DNA from: Roseivirga sp.
Lineage (GTDB): Bacteria > Bacteroidota > Bacteroidia > Cytophagales > Cyclobacteriaceae
Assembly (NCBI GenBank): GCA_029262895.1
Contig: JAJCYM010000081.1
Location: 62,001-126,000 of the forward strand
Length of the DNA stretch: 64,000 nucleotides
Reading direction: 5' to 3'
The notes below the pieces were generated by a model. It did not search any database and was not told the origin of the DNA. It saw only the letters and a list, made by a program, of their open reading frames with translations. Shown piece by piece: positions 1 through 9,525 of the stretch. Made by a program: the position numbers and the translations under genes. Numbering within the stretch: the first letter of the stretch is position 1; each line of letters starts with the position of its first letter.

Positions 1-1
1 T

Positions 2-2983
2 CCGGTAGATCCCTCCTTCTACGGTAATTATACCTGGAGAAACATTGGCCCCAATCGTGGCGGACGCTCGCTTGGCAGTTCAGGTAGCCCTGGCAGACCC
101 AATGAGTACTATTTTGGGGCTACTGGTGGTGGTCTCTGGAAAACTGTAGACAGTGGAAACAATTGGTTTCCAGTTACAGATGGACAAATTACCTCATCCA
201 GCATAGGTGCTGTGGCCGTTGCAGAGACCAATCCGGATATCGTCTATATCGGTGGCGGTGAAACTCAGCTTCGCGGAAGTATCACACAGGGCGATGGTGT
301 GTACAAGACCACCGATGGTGGCAAGACCTGGAGGGATTTAGGTTTGAAAGAAACCCAAGCCATTTCAAGAATCCGTGTACACCCAACCAATCCAAACATT
401 GTGTATGTAGCGGCATTGGGTCATGTTTATGGCGATAACGAAGAACGAGGTGTATTCCGATCAAAAGATGGAGGTAACAACTGGGAGAAAGTACTTTATG
501 TAAGTGATAAGGCTGGAGCAGCCGATTTGATTATTGACAGAACTAATCCTGATGTTTTATATGCGACTACATGGCAGGTCTATCGCAAAGCCTGGAAGAT
601 GTGGGGTGGCGGACCTGATAGTAAGTTATGGAAGTCACTTGATGGTGGAGATACCTGGGTGGATTTAACAGAGATGCCAGGGATGCCTGAAGGACCAATT
701 GGTAAAATTGGGGTGACCGTCTCTCCTGCCGACCCGAATCGTGTTTGGGCAGTAGTAGAAGCCAATGAGGGTGGAATCTTCCGTTCCGATGATGCGGGAT
801 GGACTTGGGAACGCGTCAACTCAGAGCGCAAGCTACGTCAGCGTGCTTTTTATTACTCTCGTATCTACGCTGATCCCCTGGATAGAGATGTGGTCTATGG
901 ACTCAATGTGCAGTTCTGGAAATCAACCGATGGAGGAAAGACTTTTGATATTAGAATTCGTCCACCGCATGGCGATAACCATGACCTATGGATCGACCCT
1001 AATGATCCAATGAGGATGATCAGTTCCAATGATGGTGGTGGCACGGTAAGCCTCAATGGCGGCCAAACCTGGACGGAACAGGATTATCCCACTACTCAAT
1101 TTTATCATGTAATGACCACTTCAGATGTTCCCTATCATGTTGCTGGTGCTCAACAGGATAACAGCACCTTGGCTATGCCAAGCGATGGCTGGAACCATAT
1201 GATGGGACGTGGCCCGGGACATGGCTGGCACTACGCAGTTGGTGGCGGTGAAAGTGGCTGGATTACACAAAGTCCTATTGACCCTGACGTTTTTTATGCG
1301 GGTAGCCAGGGCGCCCTCTTGACCAGATACAATAGAAAGACCGGCCAAAGAAGAGATATTCAGGTATATCCGCGATTCTTTTCAGGTGAACCTTCAAGTG
1401 CCTTGCCCGAACGATGGCAATGGACCTTCCCTATCATGTTCTCACCAAAGAATCCAAACACAATGTACACCACTTCACAGCATGTTTGGAAAACCACGAA
1501 TGATGGACAGACCTGGGAAAAGATCAGTCCTGATTTGACCTATGCCGATCCCGAAACACTCGGGCCAACTGGTGGGATTATCACCAAAGACATGAACGGG
1601 CCTGAAATTTACGCCACTGTATTTGCCCTGGCTCCGTCCAACTACGATGAAAATACAATTTGGGCTGGCTCTGATGATGGTAAGATCCACATTACACGGA
1701 ATGGTGGAAAACGATGGACCGACATTACCCCAAAAGAGCTTCCTAAGTTCTCCAGGGTCAGTATAATTGAAGAAAGTAAATTCAATCCGGGAACGCTATA
1801 TGTAGCAGCCAATAGATATCAAGTCGATGACAGGGAGCCTTACGTATTTAAAACTACCGATTATGGCAAAACCTGGACCAAGATAATTAATGGAATAGCT
1901 CCAGGGCATTTTGCCAGAGCGATAAGGGAAGACCTTAAAGAGCCGGGTTTGCTCTATTTAGCTACAGAACATGGCGTGTATGTTTCCTTCAATGATGGAG
2001 CCGTATGGCAATCGCTACAGCTCAATCTCCCGGATACGCCTATCCGTGACCTGGTGCTGAGAAATGATGATGTGGTGCTGGGTTCTCATGGCAGAGGTTT
2101 TTGGATTCTAGACGATATCAGACCTTTTAGAGAGGCAGTCAATATTAAGAACAATAATAAGATCACCCTTTTCGAACCCGCCAACCCAATCTCTGGCATC
2201 TACAACGCTTATATTCAGTATTATTTACCTGAAGAAACGGATAGTGTTACTATTGAGATTCTTGATTCAAGCGGAGAGCTTATCAGAAAATTTACTGGTA
2301 AGGAGGCTGAATCAAGAGGTGGAAGTCCAACCACCGCTAAGGGCCTCAACTCATTTACATGGAATCTCCGATATCCTGGAGCGACTGTATTCCAGGGAAT
2401 GATAATCTGGAGTGCCAGACCACAAACCGGTCCGTTGGCTCCTATCGGTGAATATCAAGCCCGACTTACTATAGGAGACGATGTGCAAACCACAAAATTC
2501 AAGATTGAGATGAACCCTAATTTTGAAGGCATCACGGAAGACGATCTCCAAAAACAGTTTGATCTGGCCATACAAATCCGAGATAAAACTTCAGAGGCCA
2601 ATGAAGCGGTGATTCTCATCAGAAAGATTCGTGCCCAGGCAAAACAGATAATGAAGGGAGATGATACTAATGTAAACCGTTCTCTTGCCGATGTACTGGA
2701 GAAAATGAGAGTGATTGAAGAAGATCTCTATCAGGTAAAGAATCAGAGTAATCAGGATCCTCTAAACTTTCCAATCAAGCTCAATAATCGATTAGCCTCG
2801 CTAAGACGGAGCATTCAAAACGGGCAGGCGCGACCTACAGATGGGGCTTACGTGGTTTTCAAGGAGTTGTCAGATGAGTTGGCGGGGCATATAAATAAGC
2901 TGAATGCTATTCTAAACTCTGATTTCAAAAGCGTCAATGATCAATTGTCAGGGAAGATTTCTTTGGAGACAAAAGGAAACTAA
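2..2983 (+). CDS. Secreted sortilin/BNR-type beta-propeller protein, 5' end cut by window edge
   Basis: The frame is open from base 2, so the N-terminus, including any signal peptide, lies outside the window; 993 residues are visible. An internal GTG at 212 is not the real start because recognisable propeller sequence continues upstream of it. The protein has many Asp-box/BNR-like blades (patterns such as TTDGGKTWRD, SKDGGNNWEK, TTDYGKTWTK), the signature of VPS10/sortilin-like ten-bladed propellers often annotated as glycosyl hydrolase. A blade near the end carries GSHGRGFWILDD. After about residue 720 comes a beta-rich domain, and the last 150 residues are predicted helical and charged. A full-length paralogue with the same architecture lies at 51431-54505. 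Substrate is unknown; the glycosidase label is not supported by visible catalytic residues. The next gene is convergent, 22 bp away. Confidence 0.85.
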   Translation, partial: PVDPSFYGNYTWRNIGPNRGGRSLGSSGSPGRPNEYYFGATGGGLWKTVDSGNNWFPVTDGQITSSSIGAVAVAETNPDIVYIGGGETQLRGSITQGDGVYKTTDGGKTWRDLGLKETQAISRIRVHPTNPNIVYVAALGHVYGDNEERGVFRSKDGGNNWEKVLYVSDKAGAADLIIDRTNPDVLYATTWQVYRKAWKMWGGGPDSKLWKSLDGGDTWVDLTEMPGMPEGPIGKIGVTVSPADPNRVWAVVEANEGGIFRSDDAGWTWERVNSERKLRQRAFYYSRIYADPLDRDVVYGLNVQFWKSTDGGKTFDIRIRPPHGDNHDLWIDPNDPMRMISSNDGGGTVSLNGGQTWTEQDYPTTQFYHVMTTSDVPYHVAGAQQDNSTLAMPSDGWNHMMGRGPGHGWHYAVGGGESGWITQSPIDPDVFYAGSQGALLTRYNRKTGQRRDIQVYPRFFSGEPSSALPERWQWTFPIMFSPKNPNTMYTTSQHVWKTTNDGQTWEKISPDLTYADPETLGPTGGIITKDMNGPEIYATVFALAPSNYDENTIWAGSDDGKIHITRNGGKRWTDITPKELPKFSRVSIIEESKFNPGTLYVAANRYQVDDREPYVFKTTDYGKTWTKIINGIAPGHFARAIREDLKEPGLLYLATEHGVYVSFNDGAVWQSLQLNLPDTPIRDLVLRNDDVVLGSHGRGFWILDDIRPFREAVNIKNNNKITLFEPANPISGIYNAYIQYYLPEETDSVTIEILDSSGELIRKFTGKEAESRGGSPTTAKGLNSFTWNLRYPGATVFQGMIIWSARPQTGPLAPIGEYQARLTIGDDVQTTKFKIEMNPNFEGITEDDLQKQFDLAIQIRDKTSEANEAVILIRKIRAQAKQIMKGDDTNVNRSLADVLEKMRVIEEDLYQVKNQSNQDPLNFPIKLNNRLASLRRSIQNGQARPTDGAYVVFKELSDELAGHINKLNAILNSDFKSVNDQLSGKISLETKGN

Positions 2984-3005
2984 TACCCACATCATAGCCT
3001 GATCT

Positions 3006-3887
3006 TCATACGCTGTTCAGTGAGAAAATCGCATGTTCAACAACCATGGAGGGTATTACCTCACCATTGAGGGTGGAGAAGATGAACACTTTAAACAAAA
3101 AATCACCAGTTTTCGGAGATGCATCTCCTAGGTTTTTCAACCAATTTGATAGGCCAGCACTCAGTTCAGCGGCAAAGGCATTGATATCATCCACCTCTTG
3201 ATTAGGAAGGAATTCTACCGGGACTTTTATTGGAATCTGGTTCGCTGCTTTGTATTGGTATTCTACAGTGCAGGCTAATTCAACTCTTGGTAAGGACATT
3301 GGTAATACTAACTTCATAACCGCCAGACAGGCTGCTTGCAAGGAATTGAAGGGATGACCGTCCACCCTGAAATCTCCACGATACTTGAGCTCAGGTCGCA
3401 ATGGCTGAGTAAAGCTAAACTTGTCCGTTGCGCTCTGAATGAGGGTATTCGTAGCATTCACATAAGGTAAGCACAGGCCCGAAAGTTGGAAAGAAAGTCT
3501 TGAGGGTTTCTTTCCTGTAGGAATCTGTTTCAGTGCATGGATGGCACCAACCTCTAAAACGGACCAATCAGTTTGAAACTCATCATTTTCAGTTATGATA
3601 CCGATTTTGAAACCAGGAGTTCCTATGCTCACTGTCGAAAGACCATTAAGAACCGCATGAAGCTGATATGAATCGTCATCGAGCAAGCTGAATGAAAGCT
3701 CGAGCTGGGCCAATTCATAATTGTTTTCCGGATCACTACAAGTATGTATGCTGATCTGGAGCGTCTCAGACTTGTCTGAGGTTAGTGAAATGGCTGCATC
3801 AACTTGATAGGTCCAGGAAGGAAAGTCATTTTGAATGGCTTCCTGATTTATTAGGACAACTTCAACCGGCATCTGGTTTTCTGACAT
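3006..3887 (-). CDS. Unrecognised 293-aa cytosolic protein
   Basis: I do not recognise this family. The 293-residue protein starts with ATG at 3887 and has no signal peptide or membrane segment. It is rich in alternating hydrophobic/polar stretches, suggesting a mostly beta fold. Visible features are a cluster of Asp/Glu near residues 85-110 and a helical-looking stretch around DINAFAAELSAGLSNWLKNL near residue 245. It is a single-gene unit, convergent with the propeller gene (22 bp apart). Its start lies 14 bp from a short repeated element (3901-3933) that also occurs at the same distance upstream of the gene starting at 45089. No function is assigned. Confidence 0.7.
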   Translation of the reverse strand: MSENQMPVEVVLINQEAIQNDFPSWTYQVDAAISLTSDKSETLQISIHTCSDPENNYELAQLELSFSLLDDDSYQLHAVLNGLSTVSIGTPGFKIGIITENDEFQTDWSVLEVGAIHALKQIPTGKKPSRLSFQLSGLCLPYVNATNTLIQSATDKFSFTQPLRPELKYRGDFRVDGHPFNSLQAACLAVMKLVLPMSLPRVELACTVEYQYKAANQIPIKVPVEFLPNQEVDDINAFAAELSAGLSNWLKNLGDASPKTGDFLFKVFIFSTLNGEVIPSMVVEHAIFSLNSV

Positions 3888-3900
3888 CTCTTGTATTAAT

Positions 3901-3933
3901 GTTAAACCCGGCTAATGTAATAGAGATCGTAAT
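3901..3933. repeat. Short repeat, copy A (CCCG..TAATG.AATAGA)
   Basis: Starts with TTAAACCCGGCTAATG and continues AATAGA. The same core occurs inverted at 4073-4108 and directly at 45104-45140. Copies A and C sit 14-15 bp upstream of start codons of minus-strand genes (3887 and 45089). It may be a terminal repeat of a small element or a regulatory sequence. Confidence 0.55.
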
Positions 3934-4072
3934 GAGGGCGTAAATCACAATGAATCAGGATGTGTGCCACCGCTAAAGCTATGGCGACACGCGGTTTGGC
4001 TTTGATAGCATAGCACCGCTATGGTGAAAAGACAAACGAAGCAAAGCGACTGATTAGAAGTGAGTTACGTGC

Positions 4073-4108
4073 GTAATAGAAATTCTATTTCATTATTCGG
4101 GTTAAAAC
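4073..4108. repeat. Short repeat, copy B (inverted)
   Basis: Reads GTAATAGAAATTCTATTTC followed by ATTATTCGGGTTAAAAC, the reverse complement of the core in copies A and C. It contains a perfect inner palindrome, AATAGAA-A-TTCTATT. It directly abuts the terminator hairpin at 4105-4135. Confidence 0.5.
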
Positions 4109-4135
4109 CAGAGCAAATTTCGTTTGCTCTGGTTT
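4105..4135 (-). terminator. Rho-independent terminator after the DUF885 gene
   Basis: A perfect 13-bp stem (AAACCAGAGCAAA / TTTGCTCTGGTTT) with a 5-nt loop. On the minus strand it is followed by TTTTAA. It lies 45 bp beyond the stop of the minus-strand gene at 4181. Confidence 0.8.
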
Positions 4136-4180
4136 CAATAAAGGTTCTAAGAATTAGACAAAAATCACCGAAGTGACTAA

Positions 4181-6007
4181 TTACATACTCTTCGTTTTCA
4201 CCCAATCGTCAACCAACCCTTCCAGAATATTTAGTGGTACAGAACCGCTGGTCAGTACTACTTCATGAAATTCTCTGATATCAAAATTATCACCCAGTTT
4301 CTCTTTTGCAGACGCTCTAAGCTCTAAAATTTTGAGCATGCCGATTTTATAAGCTACGGCCTGGGATGGCATTATTATATGTCTTTCTACCATACGCTCG
4401 CAATCCCTGTCGCTACCTGCGGTGTTATTTTTATAATAGGCAATACCTTCTTCTCTTGTCCACTTTTTGAGATGAATACCGGTATCAACCACTAATCTAC
4501 ACGCCCTCCAAAGCTCTGCTGCCAATCGGCCGTAGTCAGAATATGGGTTGGCATATAGACCCATCTCTTTTGGGATAAACTCACTATAGAGTCCCCATCC
4601 TTCTACGTAGGCAGTATAGCCTCCAAACTTTCTGAACTTAGGAATATCAGTCAGTTCCTGAGCGATGGACCTGTCCATATGGTGTCCTGGTATGCCTTCA
4701 TGATAAGCCAGTGCTTCCATGTCATATTTAGGCATATCTGCCGTGTTGGCCAAGTTGGCGTAATAAATACCTGGTCTGGAACCATCAGGCGCTGGTGACT
4801 GATAAAAGGCCTTGCCTGCGGAATTCTCTCGGAATGGTTCAACGCGCTTTACAACAACGTCCGCCTGTGGTTTGGTGATAAATAGCTCATCCAGCAAGGT
4901 GCGCATGTTGTCGATAATGACTGTAGCACTATCGAGATATTCCTGCTTTCCAGCATCCGTATTGGGATAAAAGAATTGTGGGCTTTCTTTCAGGTGGGTG
5001 AAAAACTCATTCAGGGTACCTTCAAAGTTCACCTGCTTCATTATTTCGCGCATTTCATCATGAATTCTGGCCACTTCATTTAATCCGGTTTCATGAATTT
5101 CTTCAGCCGTAAGCTCAGTGGTAGTGGTTCTCTTTAGTGCTACATTAAAATAGTCATCTCCCTCAGGCAACTTCCAAATTCCATCGTCCTCGGAGGCTCT
5201 TTTTTCCTGACCTTGCATGAAAGCTATCAATTTCTCATAGGCCGGCTTTACCGAATTGGAAAGGGCTTGATCCGCTTCTTTTTTGAACTTCTGCTTTTCT
5301 GACGCTGAAATGTCGAGTGCATCCACTTTACCATAAAAATCTGTTTGCAAAGTGCTGGACGGCCCTCTTTCGAACGGGGCTCCTTTGATGATGTTTCGGG
5401 AGGCCTCCAATACCCTTGGGAAAACAAATTTAGGTGGCATTATACCCTTTGCTTCCCTAACCTCCAGGCTTTCTATCACCTGATCAAAGAAAGTAGGTAA
5501 GGCATTCAATCTGGCTATATATGCTGTGGCATCGCTCGGTTGCGTCACTCTATGAATATTGATCAGAAATGAGGCCACCTGGGTATGAGGGCCAAACATC
5601 TGAGTAACCGGATAATTGTGGTGGCGCCATTTGTAATCAGCAATTTGATTTTCGGCATTTTCCTTGAATAGCTGGTAGCTAAGTCTCGTTTGGAAATCGA
5701 GCGCTTCAGGATTAATGGAATCCAAAAGATACTGAAGCTCCTTTTTGTTTATTTCTAACTGTTCTTCATTAGTGGCGTCAGAGGCGTCATCCCACTTATC
5801 GTTATCTTTATTAATCCCTAAAAAGCCTTGCGTCATTGGAGAACGATCTACTCCGGCATTAAAACTCCTCTCAAAGAAGTCGTTGGCTTTTTTAGATTCG
5901 GATTCAATTTCTTCTGCCGTATAGACTTTTTCGGCAGGCGCTGAGCAAGCATAGATTAGCGAGAACAGCATTAATATCAGGAGTGGCTTTTTCTTTAGGA
6001 TGGACAT
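4181..6007 (-). CDS. DUF885 family lipoprotein, predicted metallopeptidase-like
   Basis: A 608-residue protein, the usual length for secreted DUF885 members. Its N-terminus is a lipoprotein signal: basic residues, a hydrophobic core and a lipobox ending IYAC at about residue 21, so it is probably anchored in a periplasmic or outer membrane leaflet. The family hallmark HEGIPGHH is at residues 436-443 and resembles a zinc-binding motif; a glutamate-rich follow-up region (AYVEGWGLYSE) lies about 25 residues later, as is usual in the family. Members are thought to be peptidases but the substrate here is unknown. It is transcribed alone, with a strong hairpin terminator at 4105-4135. Confidence 0.88.
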   Translation of the reverse strand: MSILKKKPLLILMLFSLIYACSAPAEKVYTAEEIESESKKANDFFERSFNAGVDRSPMTQGFLGINKDNDKWDDASDATNEEQLEINKKELQYLLDSINPEALDFQTRLSYQLFKENAENQIADYKWRHHNYPVTQMFGPHTQVASFLINIHRVTQPSDATAYIARLNALPTFFDQVIESLEVREAKGIMPPKFVFPRVLEASRNIIKGAPFERGPSSTLQTDFYGKVDALDISASEKQKFKKEADQALSNSVKPAYEKLIAFMQGQEKRASEDDGIWKLPEGDDYFNVALKRTTTTELTAEEIHETGLNEVARIHDEMREIMKQVNFEGTLNEFFTHLKESPQFFYPNTDAGKQEYLDSATVIIDNMRTLLDELFITKPQADVVVKRVEPFRENSAGKAFYQSPAPDGSRPGIYYANLANTADMPKYDMEALAYHEGIPGHHMDRSIAQELTDIPKFRKFGGYTAYVEGWGLYSEFIPKEMGLYANPYSDYGRLAAELWRACRLVVDTGIHLKKWTREEGIAYYKNNTAGSDRDCERMVERHIIMPSQAVAYKIGMLKILELRASAKEKLGDNFDIREFHEVVLTSGSVPLNILEGLVDDWVKTKSM

Positions 6008-6096
6008 AGTGCGTTTTTTTATGGTTCTGAAAGTAGTAAGACTCTGTCTTGTCTCAAAAAGTTAACACCTAAAGTTAATGTTAGGTTTGGCGAAAT

Positions 6097-6669
6097 TCAG
6101 GCAGATATGTCAGTTTTTTGCTTATTAGATACGACCAATCCATAAATAGTGAAGCAATAGGTCAACAAGGAGAAAACGCCTTGGTAAGTCAATAGTAATA
6201 GAATATTTGTAGTGGTAATGGCCAGACTGTAATTGTCCATTTCATAAATCATATTTCTTACCTCATCAAAGCCATATTCTTGTATAATCGTGCGTTTTGT
6301 CATTGAATCCAAATCTGACTTCAAGTCACCTGTTGTCCAAAGTGGATAGAGCATCTCGCTTTCATTTGGGAGTTTTACTACCAATTCTTCCCGCAAGATT
6401 AAAAAACCTATTAAGCAACCTAGTGCTGCAATCAAACTAATTCGTACGAGCCGATTCACCTTCTTAATCGGCATGGCCAGAAGCTTCCGTTTGTTGGCTA
6501 TGGCATAGAGTATGGTCAGAGCAGCAAGTAGCTCGGCCAATGCGATGAAATAGGTGAAATTCTCGCCTGGGGGTTGAATTCCGCTTCTGAGAAGGGCTAT
6601 TCCTGGAATTGCCGCACTGGCAGCCGCCAGACTTACAAATAGTACTTCTAAAGATTTGAGATTTTTCAT
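6097..6669 (-). CDS. Small multi-pass membrane protein, unknown
   Basis: 190 residues from the ATG at 6669. I prefer this start because its ATGA overlaps the TGA stop of the upstream gene (6666-6668), implying translational coupling; an upstream start at 6696 would overlap that gene by 31 bp. Four hydrophobic segments are visible: about residues 5-25, 35-55, 70-90 and 155-180. The segment between the third and fourth is hydrophilic (about 65 residues) and likely forms one external or cytosolic loop. No family recognised. It forms an operon with the secreted protein just upstream, so the two products may act together at the envelope. Confidence 0.7.
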   Translation of the reverse strand: MKNLKSLEVLFVSLAAASAAIPGIALLRSGIQPPGENFTYFIALAELLAALTILYAIANKRKLLAMPIKKVNRLVRISLIAALGCLIGFLILREELVVKLPNESEMLYPLWTTGDLKSDLDSMTKRTIIQEYGFDEVRNMIYEMDNYSLAITTTNILLLLTYQGVFSLLTYCFTIYGLVVSNKQKTDISA

Positions 6670-7481
6670 TTTGGACAAAGAGGGAAACGAAAGCACACTT
6701 CTTTGGTTCCTAAGGGATGAATCTTGAAAGCTTGTTTTTTAACTATCCCACCTGAAATTGCAATGACAACATAATTAATCTGCTGCTCTGAAAGGTTAAT
6801 CAAAGGTGCGGAACCCCAATAATAGAGAACGTGGTTCTTATTCAAAAAATCTATAAGCTCGGCATCTGTCCAATTACCGTATTTCTTTTTAGTCCATTCC
6901 CTCTGTTTGACACGATAAATCTCGGCAACCTGTGGACAGGCTGTAATATTTATATTATCTACATAGGCGAATTCAAAGGCTTCATTTACCTTAAATTCAA
7001 CCGAAGCATTGAAGCCTTCAAAATTAGCATGATCCAAGTCTATAGATCCATAACCATCTGTGCTCTTCCCTGAAATCAGCACGGTTTCTATTGCGCCTGG
7101 AATCGACATTTTAGCTGAATTAGCAAAGTCGAGAGACTTAGTAATTCCCTTCTCTACCTTATGTTTATCAGTATAGGCAATGACCAGACTATCTTGATAA
7201 CTATCCCAATTCATGAAGTCTACGACTTCTTGAGTGAACATTCGAAGTTCCTTTCGATTTCTTGTCTTGAACAATTCCTGATTCAATAAGATGTTAAATT
7301 TTAAATAAGGACCCGATAGAGAATCAAAGACAATGCGGTATTTGGAAGAGTCTAGTCCAAGGTCTTTATAGAAGTAAGACGTTATAGCCTCGCTCTTGAT
7401 GACTTTCCAGTTATCATTAGTTTGGGCAGAACTGAAAAAAGAGATAAGAACTAGTAAGGTTAATACAAAATAGAATTTCAA
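6666..7481 (-). CDS. Secreted protein of unknown function
   Basis: 271 residues. The only usable start is TTG at 7481: an in-frame stop lies nine bases further upstream, and the signal peptide (KFYFVLTLLVLISFFSSAQ) begins immediately after it, so this looks like a genuine non-ATG start. Cleavage is predicted after SSA or SAQ, giving a periplasmic or exported protein. No known domain was recognised; two cysteines are visible (ITACPQ near residue 185 and EVCFRFPLC at the C-terminus). First gene of a two-gene operon, overlapping the next by 4 bp. Confidence 0.7.
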   Translation of the reverse strand: MKFYFVLTLLVLISFFSSAQTNDNWKVIKSEAITSYFYKDLGLDSSKYRIVFDSLSGPYLKFNILLNQELFKTRNRKELRMFTQEVVDFMNWDSYQDSLVIAYTDKHKVEKGITKSLDFANSAKMSIPGAIETVLISGKSTDGYGSIDLDHANFEGFNASVEFKVNEAFEFAYVDNINITACPQVAEIYRVKQREWTKKKYGNWTDAELIDFLNKNHVLYYWGSAPLINLSEQQINYVVIAISGGIVKKQAFKIHPLGTKEVCFRFPLCPK

Positions 7482-7724
7482 TGTCAGCTTTCAGTTAAGA
7501 GTTGGTGGTTATTAGTGTAATAATACAAACATTACTAATTTAATAAAATCTAATAAATTTATGAGGTTATGTTTCAAAAAAGGAATAGCGCCTGACACCC
7601 CTAAGTAGCGAAATTAAGCCATCAAAAGGAGATTGTTTTTTTGTGTTTTAATACTAAAATAGGTAAGACCTATTTACATGCACTCGTCATTCATGGAGAA
7701 ATGAGGCCCATGGACACAACAGTA

Positions 7725-7753
7725 AAAGGCTACTCTATCAAAGTAGCCCCTTT
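7725..7753 (-). terminator. Hairpin terminator after the haloperoxidase-like gene
   Basis: AAAGGCTACT and AGTAGCCCCTTT form a stem of about 10 bp. It lies about 25 bp past the stop of the minus-strand gene at 7779. Both sides are T-rich in their own reading direction, so it may work both ways. Confidence 0.7.
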
Positions 7754-7778
7754 CTTTTGGATAATATCTTCAGTCAAT

Positions 7779-9182
7779 TTATTGCACACGTGAAGCAATA
7801 TCCCATCGATTGATCGCATCAGAAATTTCATATCCCAGCCTTAGGCCTTCTGCACAGTCCATATCCATATGAACACCTAAGGGTACTCTTGCGAAGGCAT
7901 TTTCTCTTGCCATTTCTTCAAAGCTCGTAAATGTTCTGGGGTCACTTAGGAATTCGGTTCTTCCCTCATGTGATCGATCGGTGAAATTGGTTTCATTTCC
8001 GAAGGTCTCAATAAACAGACCGGCCGCTGCCGAAGCAAAGGTGGAATGCCCGGAAGGATAACCAGGAAAACTTGGGTTTGGCCAATCGATCAAGCGAAAT
8101 AGATTCGTCTGGAAATCCGGATCAATAAACTCATGGATATAAACATTAGGCCTCATCACCATAAAGTCATACTTGTACTTCCAGGCCGAAACAGCTGCAT
8201 CATTGAGTGCAAAACCTAACTTGAGAAAAAGCGCCAGAGATTCTTCCATATTCAATTCATATTGAAGCATCAATTGATTTGCTATAGATACCTGACGTGC
8301 AGGAGGACTGAACATCAAGCCTTCCACATCATCACTCCAAAACTCAGCTACCCAAAGCTCATTATTGACACCTGCCTTAGCCTCGTTACTTCTCGTATAG
8401 ATGTCCATCATTTGAGCAAAGTATTCGCTGCTCTCCTCTTCACTGTAAGGGATTGGCTCTACAGCACCAGTCTTTCTTGGAGAAATGACAAAGGTTCTGG
8501 CCGATTCCCAGTAAGGATACAAGGCACGCTCCGGTTCGGCAGAATAGGTCCAAAAACCATCACCAACCGGAGGCTCATAGGTTGAAGGTTGTGGATCACG
8601 AATCTGAGCTTCTGCTTCAAAATCGGTCAGGCTATATTCTATTACCTGATTAGCCACGTATTCACCCCACAGTATCGAATTAGTAATTATTTCGGCATTA
8701 TAAACCAAAGACAATCCTTCTTCAAACTGCGTTTCAAGCAAAGCAATTTCTTCTGCCAGATTTGCAGGCAGGTTTATCATGAAATGATCAAGCACTTTAG
8801 CGAAACAGGCGCTTAAGGCCATTTCCCAGCTTATTTCTTCAGCCCGCTCACTATCTCGAATCCTAAATCCATCAAGGTGACTTTCTACGGATTTGTAATT
8901 GGGCATTGCCGGTACAACTGTCTCGTAAGTCGCCAAATAAACATATGCCAGTGCGCGAGCAGAGCCGTTTGGCCTGCCCTGGGCATATCGTTCAACTTCA
9001 AGTAATTTCTCGTTCCATTCAAAAATAATGTTGTTACTAAGCAAGGAGACATCGACACCTTCTGCAACTTCATTTAAGGTTTCATCTATGAAAACCCCCT
9101 CTTCCTTTTCGTACTCACATCCCTGGAAAATGATCCCAAGAGTAAGTAATAAATACAAAACTTTAATTCTTCCCTTCTTCAT
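7779..9182 (-). CDS. Vanadium-dependent haloperoxidase/PAP2-family lipoprotein
   Basis: 467 residues with a lipoprotein signal (GIIFQGC, Cys about residue 22). The vanadate/phosphate pocket motifs are all present and in order: K337-x6-R344-P, PSGH at 376-379, and R432 with H438 (RVPLGVH). These define the vanadium haloperoxidase/PAP2 acid phosphatase superfamily; the length and the spacing of the first motif fit secreted bacterial haloperoxidase-like proteins rather than short PAP2 lipid phosphatases. Whether it oxidises halides or is a phosphatase cannot be told from sequence. It is a single-gene unit ending in a hairpin. Confidence 0.85.
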   Translation of the reverse strand: MKKGRIKVLYLLLTLGIIFQGCEYEKEEGVFIDETLNEVAEGVDVSLLSNNIIFEWNEKLLEVERYAQGRPNGSARALAYVYLATYETVVPAMPNYKSVESHLDGFRIRDSERAEEISWEMALSACFAKVLDHFMINLPANLAEEIALLETQFEEGLSLVYNAEIITNSILWGEYVANQVIEYSLTDFEAEAQIRDPQPSTYEPPVGDGFWTYSAEPERALYPYWESARTFVISPRKTGAVEPIPYSEEESSEYFAQMMDIYTRSNEAKAGVNNELWVAEFWSDDVEGLMFSPPARQVSIANQLMLQYELNMEESLALFLKLGFALNDAAVSAWKYKYDFMVMRPNVYIHEFIDPDFQTNLFRLIDWPNPSFPGYPSGHSTFASAAAGLFIETFGNETNFTDRSHEGRTEFLSDPRTFTSFEEMARENAFARVPLGVHMDMDCAEGLRLGYEISDAINRWDIASRVQ

Positions 9183-9525
9183 GCTATTGATTTTAGATTA
9201 CTAGAAATATTGAATTGGTAGTGAACAATACTTCTTCCCCGCTTCGGGTCCGATTTGGTTCCACACCACACCATGAATCCTTTTGTGATTCATCAGTGAT
9301 AATCTATTTCAATGACCGCCTTCTGGTGATAAGACGAAGAGCAAGAGTATTTACCCAACCCCCTTGATGGAATTAGAAGATGATTAAACCCGATAAGAGT
9401 TAATGAAGATTCAAAAGGATCCGTCTCAAGACTCTCTTAATTCTACCAGAAATATCTTAGGCAAAAATCTTACATTGTAGTCAAACCAATATTGAGTACA
9501 AAAAATCCATAAACCTCATTATTCT
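9183..9525. other. Intergenic region between divergent genes (343 bp)
   Basis: This gap separates the haloperoxidase-like gene (leftward) from the GH64-like gene (rightward) and should hold both promoters. One weak dyad is visible (ATGAATC at 9273-9279, GATTCAT at 9287-9293). No ORF with coding character was seen. Confidence 0.5.

Larger units (their letters stand above)
3901..4108. repeat. Possible 208-bp MITE-like element with inverted ends
   Basis: The left end (3901-3933) and right end (4073-4108) are imperfect inverted repeats sharing the CCCGnnTAATGnAATAGA core. The interior has short complementary pieces, such as CACCGCTAAAGCTATGGCG and AGCATAGCACCGCTATGGTG, which share GCTATGG and CACCGCTA blocks. 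It encodes no protein. No target-site duplication was found by eye. Confidence 0.35.

Noticed and set aside
212-2983. Start of the first gene at GTG 212
   Set aside because: The frame is open to base 2 and the upstream translation is recognisable propeller sequence.
7779-9182. A short PAP2 lipid phosphatase
   Set aside because: The length and the K-x6-RP spacing favour the haloperoxidase-like group, although activity is unproven.
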